A stretch of 64,000 bases of DNA, taken from NCBI RefSeq assembly GCF_021568315.1, contig NZ_JAKGSI010000002.1, positions 372,001-436,000 on the forward strand, given 5' to 3'. Under the pieces are notes generated by a model that did not search any database, was not told the origin of the DNA, and saw only the letters and a program-made list of their open reading frames with translations. The translations under genes and the position numbers were made by a program. Positions 1 through 9,376 of the stretch are shown here, one piece after another; within the stretch, counting starts at the first letter, position 1, and every line of letters begins with the position of its first letter. Source of the stretch: Corynebacterium uropygiale (GTDB lineage Bacteria > Actinomycetota > Actinomycetes > Mycobacteriales > Mycobacteriaceae).

Positions 1-110
1 TGACTAAGGATGCCGTGGCGGGACGGATCCGTAGGCTCCTCTCCATGGCGGACCGTCACGCCGCCGACATGGGCATTCCCGACACGAGGGCGGCCGTTCC
101 CCGCGACTAA
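1..110 (+). CDS. whiA: WhiA, C-terminal end (partial)
   Basis: Only the last 35 complete codons are in the window, read from base 3 to the TAA at 108-110. The peptide begins [17 protein letters not shown] and continues through MGIPDT, which is the conserved C-terminal tail of the sporulation/cell-division regulator WhiA. In that family this part belongs to the DNA-binding helix-turn-helix domain. In Corynebacterium and Mycobacterium whiA lies directly upstream of gap, as here. The N-terminal LAGLIDADG-like part is outside the window. Confidence 0.85.
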   Translation, partial: TKDAVAGRIRRLLSMADRHAADMGIPDTRAAVPRD

Positions 111-1438
<1,328 letters not shown>

Positions 1439-1466
1439 TCCATCACCGTCAACGACAGTGATGACG

Positions 1467-1517
1467 ATGTACCGCGACCCGGGAAGGGAGATGATCCTGC
1501 CCCGCGTCGCGGTATAT
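1467..1517 (+). other. Intercistronic hairpin between gap and pgk
   Basis: TACCGCGAC at 1470-1478 pairs perfectly with GTCGCGGTA at 1506-1514. The stem extends to about 12 bp with 1467-1469 and 1515-1517 (one G-U pair). The loop is about 27 bases. No U tract follows, so this could be an attenuator or an mRNA-stability element rather than a full terminator. Confidence 0.6.
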
Positions 1518-1558
1518 CTCTACCTCAACCTTTAGTGATTCAAGGAGTTACTGAGAAC

Positions 1559-2776
1559 ATGGCTCTCCACAAGCTTCAGGATTTGCTGGATGAGGGCGTC
1601 GAGTCCCGCCACATTCTGGTGCGCTCGGATTTCAACGTCCCGCTCAACGACGCCGGTGAGATCACCGATCCGGGTCGTATTACTGCCTCCCTGCCCACCC
1701 TCAAGGCGCTCATCGAGGGCGGCGCGAAGGTCATCGTCATGGCGCACCTCGGCCGCCCGAAGGGTGAGGTCAACCCGAAGTTCTCCCTCAAGCCGGTCGC
1801 TGAGGCCCTGAGTGAGGCCCTCGGGCAGTACGTCGCCCTCGCGAGCGACGTCGTCGGCGAGGATGCCCACGAGCGCGCCAACGGCCTCAACGATGGTGAC
1901 GTCCTCCTGCTTGAGAACGTCCGCTTCGACCCGCGCGAGACCTCCAAGAAGGAGGAGGAGCGCGCCGAATTCGCTGATCAGCTCGTCGCTCTCGCTGCTG
2001 ATCGCGGCGCCTTCGTCTCCGATGGTTTCGGCGTTGTCCACCGCGCCCAGACCTCCGTCTACGACGTTGCCCGTCGTCTCCCGGCCTACGCCGGCAAACT
2101 CGTCGAGAAGGAGGTGTCCGTCCTCCACAACGTGGCAACTCAGCCGGAGAAGCCCTACGTCGTCGCTCTCGGCGGATCCAAGGTCTCCGACAAGCTCGGC
2201 GTCATCGAGGCCCTTGCTGGCAAGGCTGACCACCTCATCATCGGTGGCGGCATGTGCTACACCTTCCTCAAGGCTCAGGGCCACGACGTCCAGAATTCCC
2301 TCCTCCAGGAGGAAATGGTGGACACCTGCCGCGACCTGCTCGAGCGCTACGGGGACAAGATCGTTCTCCCCGTCGACCTCATCGCCGCGGAGAAATTCGA
2401 CGCTCAGGCGGAGAACAAGGTCGTTGACCTCGACGGCATCCCGGAGGGCTGGATGTCCCTCGACGTGGGCCCGGAGACCGTGAAGGTCTTCGCCGACGTT
2501 CTCTCCACCTCCAAGACCGTGTTCTGGAATGGCCCGATGGGCGTGTTCGAGATGGAGGCTTTCGCCGAGGGCACCCGCGGCCTGGCGCAGGCCATCATCG
2601 ACGCCACCCGCACCAATGGCTGCTTCTCCGTCGTCGGCGGTGGCGACTCCGCCGCATCGGTCCGCACCCTGGGCCTTGACGAGGACGGCTTCTCCCACAT
2701 CTCCACCGGCGGCGGTGCCTCCCTCGAGTTCCTCGAGGGCAAGGAGCTGCCCGGCGTCGCTGTTCTGCAGGTTTAA
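1559..2776 (+). CDS. pgk: Phosphoglycerate kinase
   Basis: Transfers phosphate from 1,3-bisphosphoglycerate to ADP in the cytosol. The product is 405 residues, typical of actinobacterial Pgk. The N-terminal RSDFNVPL motif and the MAHLGRPKG motif (substrate domain) are present. The nucleotide-binding C-terminal half shows [11 protein letters not shown] and a glycine-rich VVGGGDSAA segment. ATG 1559 follows AAGGAG (1542-1547) at 11 bases; an in-frame GTG at 1535 lacks such a site. tpiA follows after 30 bases, indicating co-transcription. Confidence 0.97.
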   Translation: MALHKLQDLLDEGVESRHILVRSDFNVPLNDAGEITDPGRITASLPTLKALIEGGAKVIVMAHLGRPKGEVNPKFSLKPVAEALSEALGQYVALASDVVGEDAHERANGLNDGDVLLLENVRFDPRETSKKEEERAEFADQLVALAADRGAFVSDGFGVVHRAQTSVYDVARRLPAYAGKLVEKEVSVLHNVATQPEKPYVVALGGSKVSDKLGVIEALAGKADHLIIGGGMCYTFLKAQGHDVQNSLLQEEMVDTCRDLLERYGDKIVLPVDLIAAEKFDAQAENKVVDLDGIPEGWMSLDVGPETVKVFADVLSTSKTVFWNGPMGVFEMEAFAEGTRGLAQAIIDATRTNGCFSVVGGGDSAASVRTLGLDEDGFSHISTGGGASLEFLEGKELPGVAVLQV

Positions 2777-2806
2777 GACTGGCTGAAGAGAAAGGACTTT
2801 CCTGTC

Positions 2807-3589
2807 ATGGCACGTAAACCGCTTATCGCTGGCAACTGGAAGATGAACCTCGATCACCTCGAGGCCATGAAGTCCGTGCAGAAGCTGGCCTTCACCCTGC
2901 CCAAGGAGTACTACGAGAAGGTCGACGTGGCGCTCACGGTGCCCTTCACGGACATCCGCTCCGTGCAGACCCTCGTCGAAGGCGACAAGCTGCAGATCAC
3001 CTACGGTGCGCAGGACGTCTCGACCCACGAGTCCGGCGCCTACACCGGTGAGGTCTCCGCGCAGATGCTCTCCCGACTGGGCTGCACCTGGGTGGTCGTC
3101 GGCCACTCCGAGCGTCGTCAGTACCACCACGAGACGGACGAGCTCGTCGCTGAGAAGGCCAAGGCCGCGCTGGACAAGGGCATGAGCCCCATCGTCTGCG
3201 TGGGCGAGGCCCTCGAGATCCGCGAGAAGGGGGAGCACGTCTCCTTCGTGACCGAGCAGACCCGCGCCTCCCTCGCCGGCCTTAGCGCCGAGGAGCTCTC
3301 CCGGACCGTCATCGCCTACGAGCCCGTCTGGGCGATCGGCACCGGCAAGGTGGCCTCCGCTGAGGACGCCCAGGAGGTGTGCCACGCGATCCGCGGCGTC
3401 ATCGCCGAGATCGCGAACGAGGAGGTGGCCCAGGGCATGCGGATCCTCTACGGCGGTTCCGTGAAGGCCGAGACGGTGGCGGACATCGTCGGCCAGCCCG
3501 ATGTCGACGGCGGCCTCGTCGGTGGGGCCTCCCTCGATGGGGAAGCGTTCGCCAAGCTCGCGGCCAATGCCGCAGGCCCGCTGGCATAA
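2807..3589 (+). CDS. tpiA: Triosephosphate isomerase
   Basis: Interconverts dihydroxyacetone phosphate and glyceraldehyde 3-phosphate. The product is 260 residues with the N-terminal AGNWKMN motif (catalytic Asn and Lys). It also has GHSERR containing the catalytic His, and [12 protein letters not shown] containing the catalytic Glu and the flexible loop 6. YGGSVK near residue 218 binds phosphate. The ATG is preceded by GAAAGGA. It is the third gene of the glycolytic cluster, and a strong hairpin follows before ppc. Confidence 0.97.
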   Translation: MARKPLIAGNWKMNLDHLEAMKSVQKLAFTLPKEYYEKVDVALTVPFTDIRSVQTLVEGDKLQITYGAQDVSTHESGAYTGEVSAQMLSRLGCTWVVVGHSERRQYHHETDELVAEKAKAALDKGMSPIVCVGEALEIREKGEHVSFVTEQTRASLAGLSAEELSRTVIAYEPVWAIGTGKVASAEDAQEVCHAIRGVIAEIANEEVAQGMRILYGGSVKAETVADIVGQPDVDGGLVGGASLDGEAFAKLAANAAGPLA

Positions 3590-3614
3590 GCTATCCTCTT
3601 AGTTTCACCTTCGT

Positions 3615-3655
3615 CCGACGGCGCCGGGTGGGGATGTCCCCGCCGGCGCCGTCGG
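3615..3655 (+). terminator. Strong hairpin between tpiA and ppc
   Basis: A perfect 13-bp stem is formed by 3615-3627 and 3643-3655 (CCGACGGCGCCGG and its complement). The loop itself can pair GGGG with CCCC. No U run follows. It probably ends or attenuates the gap-pgk-tpiA transcript ahead of ppc. Confidence 0.6.
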
Positions 3656-3697
3656 CGTGTCAGGCCTGATACGTAGCAGGTAGAAAGGTTTTCTCTT

Positions 3698-6460
3698 GTG
3701 GCAGATTATGACCAGTTAAATGATGATATTCGCTATCTCGGCGCCGTTTTAGGTGACATTATCCGTGAGCAGGAGGGCACGGAGACCTTCGATCGGGTCG
3801 AAAACGCCCGCAGTCTCGCCTTCGATATCGCTCGCGGGAACAAGGACATGTCGGCGCTCGTCGACATGTTCCGCGACATCGATCCCCGCAAGGCCAACCC
3901 GGTCATCCGCGCTTTTTGCACCTTCGCCCTCATGACGAACCTCGTCGAGGACCTCCACGACGAAGGCTCGCGCATCGCCCACCTCGACGCGGGACTGCCC
4001 GCCCCGGATTCCACGCTCGACGCCACCTGGCGCAAGCTCATCGACTCCAAGGTCACTGCCGAGCAGGTGCGCGACGTGCTGCCGCGCATGGAGGTCGCCC
4101 CGGTCCTCACCGCGCACCCGACGGAGACCCGCCGCCGGACCGTCTTTGACGCGCAGAAGCACATCACGGAGCTCATGGTGCAGCGCCACCAGCTCCTCGA
4201 AGGGCCGGACACCGCCCGGACGCAGAGCCGGCTCGCCGCGATCGACCGGGATATCCGCCGTCGCATGACGATCCTCTGGCAGACCGCGCTCATCCGCGTC
4301 GCGCGCCCGCGCATTGAGGATGAAATCGAAGTGGGGCTTCGCTACTACAAGCTCTCCCTTCTCCACGAGATCCCGGCCCTCAACGCCCACGTCTCCCAGC
4401 AGCTGCGGGAGATGTACGGGCAGTCCCTGCCGGATCGCGCGGTGCTGCGGCCGGGCTCGTGGATCGGCGGCGATCACGACGGCAACCCCTATGTCTCCGC
4501 CGAGACGCTGCGCTATGCCGTGAACCGAGCCGCCCACACGGTGCTCAAGTACTACGAGCAGGAGCTCACCGCGCTGGAGCATGAGCTCAGCATCTCGGAT
4601 CGGATCAGCGAGGTGACCGTCGACCTCGTGAGCCTCGCCACGCGCGGGCACAACGATGTCCCGAGCCGCGTCGACGAGCCCTACCGGCGCGCCGTCCACG
4701 GCATGCGGGGCCGGATGCGGAATACGATGGCGACCCTCCTCGGCTCCGACCTGGTGGAGGGAACCTGGCACGAGGAGCACGAGCCCTATACCAGCCCGGA
4801 GGAGTTCGCCGCGGACCTTCACACGATTGATGCGTCGCTGCGGCTCTCGCACGATGACATCATCGCCGAGGACCGCCTCGCGCAGCTGCGGGCCGCGGTG
4901 TCGAGCTTCGGCTTCCACCTCTATTCCATGGACCTGCGGCAGAACTCCGAGAGCTATGAGGATGCTCTCCAGGAGCTCTTCGCCGTGGCGCATGTCTGCC
5001 CGGACTACCGCGAGCTGGGGGAGGAGGAGAAGATTGAGCTTCTCCTCTCCGAGCTGCGCAGCCCGCGGCCGCTTGTGCCCCAGGGCTACACGGGCTACAG
5101 CGAACCAGTCCAGCGGGAGATTGAGATCTTCCGGGAGGCGGCGCGCGCCGTCGAGCGCTTCGGCCAGCGCATGATCCCGCACTGCATCATCTCCATGGCG
5201 GAGTCGGTGAGCGACATCCTCGAGCCGATGGTGCTGCTCAAGGAAGCCGGACTCATCACCGCGGACGGCGACCACCCGCGCGGCGGCGTCGATGTCATCC
5301 CGCTCTTCGAGACGATCGCCGATCTCCAGGGCGGCGCGGACATCCTCCGCCAGCTGTGGGACCTGCCGCTGTACCGCAACTACCTGGACCAATGCGGGGA
5401 TGTCCAGGAGGTCATGCTCGGCTACTCCGATTCCAACAAGGACGGCGGGTACTTCGCCGCCAACTGGGCGCTCTATGACGGCGAGGTGTCCATCGTGGAG
5501 GCCTGCCGCGAGTACGGCATCAAGCTGCGCCTCTTCCACGGCCGCGGCGGCGTCGTCGGTCGTGGCGGCGGCCCCTCCTATGAGGCGATCCTCGCCCAGC
5601 CGGAGGGCGCCGTGGATGGCTCGGTCCGTATCACCGAGCAGGGCGAAATCATCTCCGCCAAGTATGGCTCCCGGGAGACGGCGCGTCGGAACCTCGAGGC
5701 CCTCGTCTCCGCGACGCTGGAGGCCAGCCTCCTCGAGGTCGAGCAGCTCGACAACGCCGAGCGCGCCCAGACCATCATGGCCGAGATCGCGGAGCTCAGC
5801 CAGGAGAAGTACGCGGCGCTCGCCCACGAGGACCCCGGCTTCATCCCGTACTTCACGCAGTCGACCCCGCTGCAGGAGATCGGCTCGCTGAATATCGGCT
5901 CCCGCCCCTCCTCCCGCAAGCAGACCCGCAGCATCGAGGACCTCCGCGCCATCCCGTGGGTGCTCAGCTGGTCGCAGTCGCGCGTCATGCTGCCCGGCTG
6001 GTACGGCGTGGGCACCGCGCTGCGGCAGTGGGTCGACGACGGCAACCCGGAGGAACGCCTCGCCGAGCTCCGCGAGCTCTTCGAGGTGTGGCCCTTCTTC
6101 CGCTCGGTCCTGTCGAACATGGCCCAGGTCATGGCGAAGGCGGAGCTCAGCATCGCGCGGCTCTACGCGGAGCTCATCGATGACCGCGAGGTGGCCGAGC
6201 GCATCCACACCCAGCTGCTCGAGGAGTTCGCGCTGACCAAGGAGATGCTCTCCAGCATCACCGGGCACGAGGAGCTCCTGGCGGATAACCCGGAGCTCGC
6301 CCGATCCGTGCGCTCTCGCTACCCGTACCTCCTCCCGCTCAACGTCATCCAGGTGGAGATGATGCGGCGCTACCGTGCCGGCGATGAGTCCCCGAAGGTC
6401 TCCCTGGGCATCCAGCTGACGATGAACGGCCTGGCCACTGCGCTGCGGAACTCCGGTTAG
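3698..6460 (+). CDS. ppc: Phosphoenolpyruvate carboxylase
   Basis: Anaplerotic carboxylation of phosphoenolpyruvate to oxaloacetate. At 920 residues it is essentially the size of the C. glutamicum enzyme. Catalytic motifs are intact: LTAHPTETRRRTV near residue 145 (catalytic His), GSWIGGDHDGNPYV near 252, and FHGRGGVVGRGGGP near 613. The C terminus MNGLATALRNSG matches the family end, which contributes to allosteric effector binding. The GTG start follows AGAAAGG. The gene is separated from tpiA by a 108-base gap with a 13-bp hairpin, so a separate promoter is possible. Confidence 0.97.
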   Translation: MADYDQLNDDIRYLGAVLGDIIREQEGTETFDRVENARSLAFDIARGNKDMSALVDMFRDIDPRKANPVIRAFCTFALMTNLVEDLHDEGSRIAHLDAGLPAPDSTLDATWRKLIDSKVTAEQVRDVLPRMEVAPVLTAHPTETRRRTVFDAQKHITELMVQRHQLLEGPDTARTQSRLAAIDRDIRRRMTILWQTALIRVARPRIEDEIEVGLRYYKLSLLHEIPALNAHVSQQLREMYGQSLPDRAVLRPGSWIGGDHDGNPYVSAETLRYAVNRAAHTVLKYYEQELTALEHELSISDRISEVTVDLVSLATRGHNDVPSRVDEPYRRAVHGMRGRMRNTMATLLGSDLVEGTWHEEHEPYTSPEEFAADLHTIDASLRLSHDDIIAEDRLAQLRAAVSSFGFHLYSMDLRQNSESYEDALQELFAVAHVCPDYRELGEEEKIELLLSELRSPRPLVPQGYTGYSEPVQREIEIFREAARAVERFGQRMIPHCIISMAESVSDILEPMVLLKEAGLITADGDHPRGGVDVIPLFETIADLQGGADILRQLWDLPLYRNYLDQCGDVQEVMLGYSDSNKDGGYFAANWALYDGEVSIVEACREYGIKLRLFHGRGGVVGRGGGPSYEAILAQPEGAVDGSVRITEQGEIISAKYGSRETARRNLEALVSATLEASLLEVEQLDNAERAQTIMAEIAELSQEKYAALAHEDPGFIPYFTQSTPLQEIGSLNIGSRPSSRKQTRSIEDLRAIPWVLSWSQSRVMLPGWYGVGTALRQWVDDGNPEERLAELRELFEVWPFFRSVLSNMAQVMAKAELSIARLYAELIDDREVAERIHTQLLEEFALTKEMLSSITGHEELLADNPELARSVRSRYPYLLPLNVIQVEMMRRYRAGDESPKVSLGIQLTMNGLATALRNSG

Positions 6461-6483
6461 GCCTCCGGCTCGAGTACCGCGCT

Positions 6484-6513
6484 CGCCCTCCTCGGCACTC
6501 ACGGGGGAGGGCG
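6484..6513 (+). terminator. Hairpin after ppc
   Basis: CGCCCTCC at 6484-6491 pairs with GGAGGGCG at 6506-6513 around a 14-base loop. It lies between the ppc stop and the secG promoter. It has no U tract, so it is only a probable terminator. Confidence 0.45.
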
Positions 6514-6545
6514 GCGTGGGTCGCCCCCCTCGGGTGCGGCTCGTG

Positions 6546-6551
6546 TACACT
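6546..6551 (+). promoter_or_regulatory. secG -10 box
   Basis: TACACT matches the corynebacterial -10 consensus and lies 38 bases before the secG start. A short leader with an AAAAGGA ribosome binding site follows. Confidence 0.5.
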
Positions 6552-6589
6552 AACCGGAGAACCAACGCGATCGTGAAAAGGACAACCCC

Positions 6590-6826
6590 TTGATTCTTGC
6601 TCTGCAAATCATCCTGGTCCTGGCTGCCGTCATCATGACGGTGTTCGTGCTCCTCCACAAGGGGAAGGGCGGCGGCCTGTCCAGCCTCTTCGGCGGAGGG
6701 GTGCAGTCGAACCTCTCTGGTTCCACCGTGGTGGAGAAGAACCTCAACCGCTACACCGTGCTCATGGCGCTCATCTGGGTGGCCTGCATCGTGGCGCTGA
6801 ACCTTCTCCAGGCCTACGGCCACTAG
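6590..6826 (+). CDS. secG: Protein-export membrane protein SecG
   Basis: Small non-essential subunit of the SecYEG translocon in the cytoplasmic membrane. The product is 78 residues with two predicted transmembrane helices (about residues 2-22 and 54-74). The conserved cytoplasmic loop GKGGGLSSLFGGG between them is characteristic of SecG. The start is TTG, the only reasonable one, preceded by AAAAGGA. Location after ppc is the usual corynebacterial arrangement. Confidence 0.95.
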   Translation: MILALQIILVLAAVIMTVFVLLHKGKGGGLSSLFGGGVQSNLSGSTVVEKNLNRYTVLMALIWVACIVALNLLQAYGH

Positions 6827-6848
6827 AGAACACCGAGATTCCTGCGAC

Positions 6849-6884
6849 ACGGCGCGGGGTGGATGTGGATCCGCCCCGCGCCGT
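6849..6884. terminator. Bidirectional terminator between secG and the convergent membrane-protein gene
   Basis: A perfect 11-bp stem is formed by 6849-6859 (ACGGCGCGGGG) and 6874-6884, with a 14-base loop. It sits between two convergent genes and could serve both strands. Confidence 0.6.
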
Positions 6885-6902
6885 CGCGCTGCCTTCTGAG
6901 CC

Positions 6903-7637
6903 TTATTTCTTGTCGCGGTAGTGCCTGCTGGGCTTCCGAGAGTTCTGGATGGCCCGCAGGATGGTGAGCACCACGAGCACCGCGATGACCCCGCCGAGCA
7001 CCCACACCCAGGTCGGAGTGGGCCGGGCGTCGTGAAGCTCATCCGCGCAGTGGCGAAGCGCATCCTCGTACTCACGCTGGGCGGCGTTGTACTCCTCGCG
7101 GTGAGCCTGGAATTGGCTGAGCCGCGCGCGGTCGAGTGCCGTGCCCTTGTCCGCCATCTCTGTCAGTTTGGCCTCGGCTTCGGTGGAGGGGTCCTCGGGG
7201 AGGGCGTCGGCGGCGGCGCGGGCCTCATCCTCGGTGTAGGAGGAGCGATTGGCCTCTTGCTGCGCGGCGCTCGTGTCCTCGGAGCCCTCGCCATTGCGCA
7301 GGTCCAGGAGCATGCCGAAGGTGTCATTCTGGCCGAGGGCATTGAGCCGATCCTGGATATCCCCCGCCGGGGTGCCCGGAGTCCAGGAGCGGATGGCATC
7401 GCCGAGCCCAGGATCGGCCGCATTGATCTCATCAATACGGGCTTCTGCGGTCCACGTGTTGAGGTCCTTCCAGAAGCGCGAGAGAGCGGAGTCCGCGTGG
7501 GGATCGACGACGCAACGATCCGCCTGGACATCCGGGCGCACCGCGTAGGCCTGCGCGGGGAGTGAGGTACAGAGCGTGAGCCCGCAGAGTGCGCCACCCA
7601 CGGCCAGGCGGAGGGTGTGGCGGGAGCGCTTAGGCAT
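6903..7637 (-). CDS. Secreted, C-terminally anchored protein of unknown function
   Basis: I do not recognise this 244-residue protein. It begins MPKRSRHTLRLAVGG and has a signal peptide ending near LPAQAYA. A hydrophilic, Glu/Asp/Ala-rich helical region follows. One transmembrane helix near the C terminus (WVWVLGGVIAVLVVLTI) ends in a basic cytoplasmic tail. Two cysteines (in DRCVVD and LRHCADE) could form a disulfide outside the membrane. The ATG at 7637 overlaps the pgl stop by 8 bases and has GGAGG upstream. It therefore looks translationally coupled to the pentose phosphate operon, although its topology suggests a cell-envelope role. Confidence 0.75.
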   Translation of the reverse strand: MPKRSRHTLRLAVGGALCGLTLCTSLPAQAYAVRPDVQADRCVVDPHADSALSRFWKDLNTWTAEARIDEINAADPGLGDAIRSWTPGTPAGDIQDRLNALGQNDTFGMLLDLRNGEGSEDTSAAQQEANRSSYTEDEARAAADALPEDPSTEAEAKLTEMADKGTALDRARLSQFQAHREEYNAAQREYEDALRHCADELHDARPTPTWVWVLGGVIAVLVVLTILRAIQNSRKPSRHYRDKK

Positions 7638-9342
7638 GATCGCCACCTCCCGCGGCATCCTCCGCGAGGAAGAGGAGTGTTTCCACTCGACCCTGGGCGC
7701 CGGCCGCCGGCCAGGTGAGGGGATCGCCGCCGCGAAGAACCTGCGCCGCCGCCTCGGCCTTCTCCTCACCGGAGACGAGCAGCCACACGCGGTCGGCCTG
7801 CTTCACGGCTTCCATGGTGAGGGTGACGCGCTCGGCCGGAGGCTTGGGGGAGTCCGTGACCGGCAGGACAAGCTCGTGCTCCTCGGTGAGCGCCGCCGAG
7901 TGGGGGAAGAGCGAGTTGATGTGGCCCTCCCCGCCCATGCCCAGCAGGTGGACGTCGAACCCCAGGGGGGCGAAAAGCTCGAGGTCACGGCGGTATTTCT
8001 CGACGGCCACCCCCATATCGCCGCCGGTGAGCCCGTAGCCGTGCACGGCCTCCTCGGGCAGGCCCCACTCATCGAGGAGTGCGGAGCGGGCCTGGCCCTC
8101 GTTGGACTCGGGATCGTCGACGGGGACGTTGCGCTCGTCGCCGAAGAAGAGGTGGATCCGTTGGGGATCGATGCGGTCGATCTCGGAGCGCAGGTCGCGC
8201 AGGAGCCCGATCCCAGCGCCGCCGCCCGTGAGCACGATGCGCGCGATCCCATCGCCGTGGGCGCCGCCCTCCTCGGAGGATTGGATCTCGACGATGAGGT
8301 CCGCGAGCCTGCGCGCGGCGGTGGCGGTGAGCTCGGCGCGATCGCGGACGGGAACGCGGGTGACGTCGTGGCGGGGCATCGTTTCTCCTTGGGGCAGGGC
8401 GGAATGCGAGGACAGGCAAGTGACGCGGTCGAGGCCTTCGAGCGCCGCGGTGTAGGCGCGGTCGGGGTCGAGGTGGCGCAGCTCCTCCGCGAGGCAGTCC
8501 GCGATGGAGCGCCGCGAGAGCGCGACGAGGGAATCCGGGAACCCGGGGACGCATACCTTGATCGTGTGCTTATCGACGACGACCAGCTCGACATTCCCAC
8601 TCTCGCGCTCGAGCACGAGGCGGCTAATCATGAAGGCACCGGGGGTGACGCAGTGGGCATCGTCGCGAATGACCTCGACGCCGAGGCGGGCGGCGAGCCA
8701 CCCGGCGGCGATGTCGACGCTCGGGTGCGTGGCGGGCCCGTAGATGCGGACGCGGTGGATGGGCTCGTGCGGACGGATCTCGAGGGCGGAAGCCACGAGC
8801 CCGCGCCAGGCGGTGATCCGGGCCCACATCATGTCCGTGTCGCCGGGTTCATAGTAAGCGCGGCGCGCGGGCAGCGGGGAGGGTGCGTTCTCCGGGTGCT
8901 TGGGGGAATCCGTGATGCGGCGCTGGGCGATGCGCCCGATGGGATGCTCGGCGGGGATGCGGGGCGCTTGCTCCGGCCACCAGGCCACAATCGGCGTGTC
9001 GGGGAGGAGCAGCGGGGTGACGACGGCCTCGGGGTGCTCGGCGATCCGCCCGTGCAGGTGCATGATGACGATTTCTGAGGCGCCGGCGTCGCCACCGATG
9101 CGCAGCTGGGCGTCGATGCGCGCGCCGTCGGTGTCTTTCTCCGTCACGAGCACGAGCACACGGGCAGGGTGCTCCTGGGAGGCGTCGGTGACGGCGCCAA
9201 CGATGCGGTTGAGGTCATCGCTGGCCTCGGCGACGACGATGAGCGTGAGCACCCGGCCCGTCGTCTGGGCGGAGGTCTCCCGCATGGTGACGAGCCCCTC
9301 GGCGATGGACCTCGTCGTCGTATCCGGCAGATCAATAATCAT
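7630..9342 (-). CDS. opcA-pgl: OpcA/6-phosphogluconolactonase in one reading frame
   Basis: A single 570-residue frame holds two proteins that are usually separate. Residues 1-321 are OpcA, the assembly/activation partner of glucose-6-phosphate dehydrogenase; the start MIIDLPDTTT is typical. Residues 322-570 are 6-phosphogluconolactonase (DevB/Pgl), with FFGDERNVP and GMGGEGHINSLFP. The junction reads SALPQGETMPRH with no stop between. The internal ATG at 8379 is preceded by AAGGAG at 5 bases, so Pgl may also be made alone by internal initiation. OpcA starts with ATG 9342 behind GAAAGG. It lies 34 bases after zwf, consistent with one operon. The fusion is seen directly. Whether the cell uses the fused form is unknown. 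Confidence 0.9.
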   Translation of the reverse strand: MIIDLPDTTTRSIAEGLVTMRETSAQTTGRVLTLIVVAEASDDLNRIVGAVTDASQEHPARVLVLVTEKDTDGARIDAQLRIGGDAGASEIVIMHLHGRIAEHPEAVVTPLLLPDTPIVAWWPEQAPRIPAEHPIGRIAQRRITDSPKHPENAPSPLPARRAYYEPGDTDMMWARITAWRGLVASALEIRPHEPIHRVRIYGPATHPSVDIAAGWLAARLGVEVIRDDAHCVTPGAFMISRLVLERESGNVELVVVDKHTIKVCVPGFPDSLVALSRRSIADCLAEELRHLDPDRAYTAALEGLDRVTCLSSHSALPQGETMPRHDVTRVPVRDRAELTATAARRLADLIVEIQSSEEGGAHGDGIARIVLTGGGAGIGLLRDLRSEIDRIDPQRIHLFFGDERNVPVDDPESNEGQARSALLDEWGLPEEAVHGYGLTGGDMGVAVEKYRRDLELFAPLGFDVHLLGMGGEGHINSLFPHSAALTEEHELVLPVTDSPKPPAERVTLTMEAVKQADRVWLLVSGEEKAEAAAQVLRGGDPLTWPAAGAQGRVETLLFLAEDAAGGGDHA

Positions 9343-9376
9343 GAGTACCTTTCCGCGGTGAACTGAGGGCTAGGGC

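Noticed and set aside
3749-7075. 1108-codon open frame on the minus strand opposite ppc and secG
   Set aside because: It is antisense to a full-length PEP carboxylase and has no family motif. Long mirror frames are expected in high-G+C DNA.
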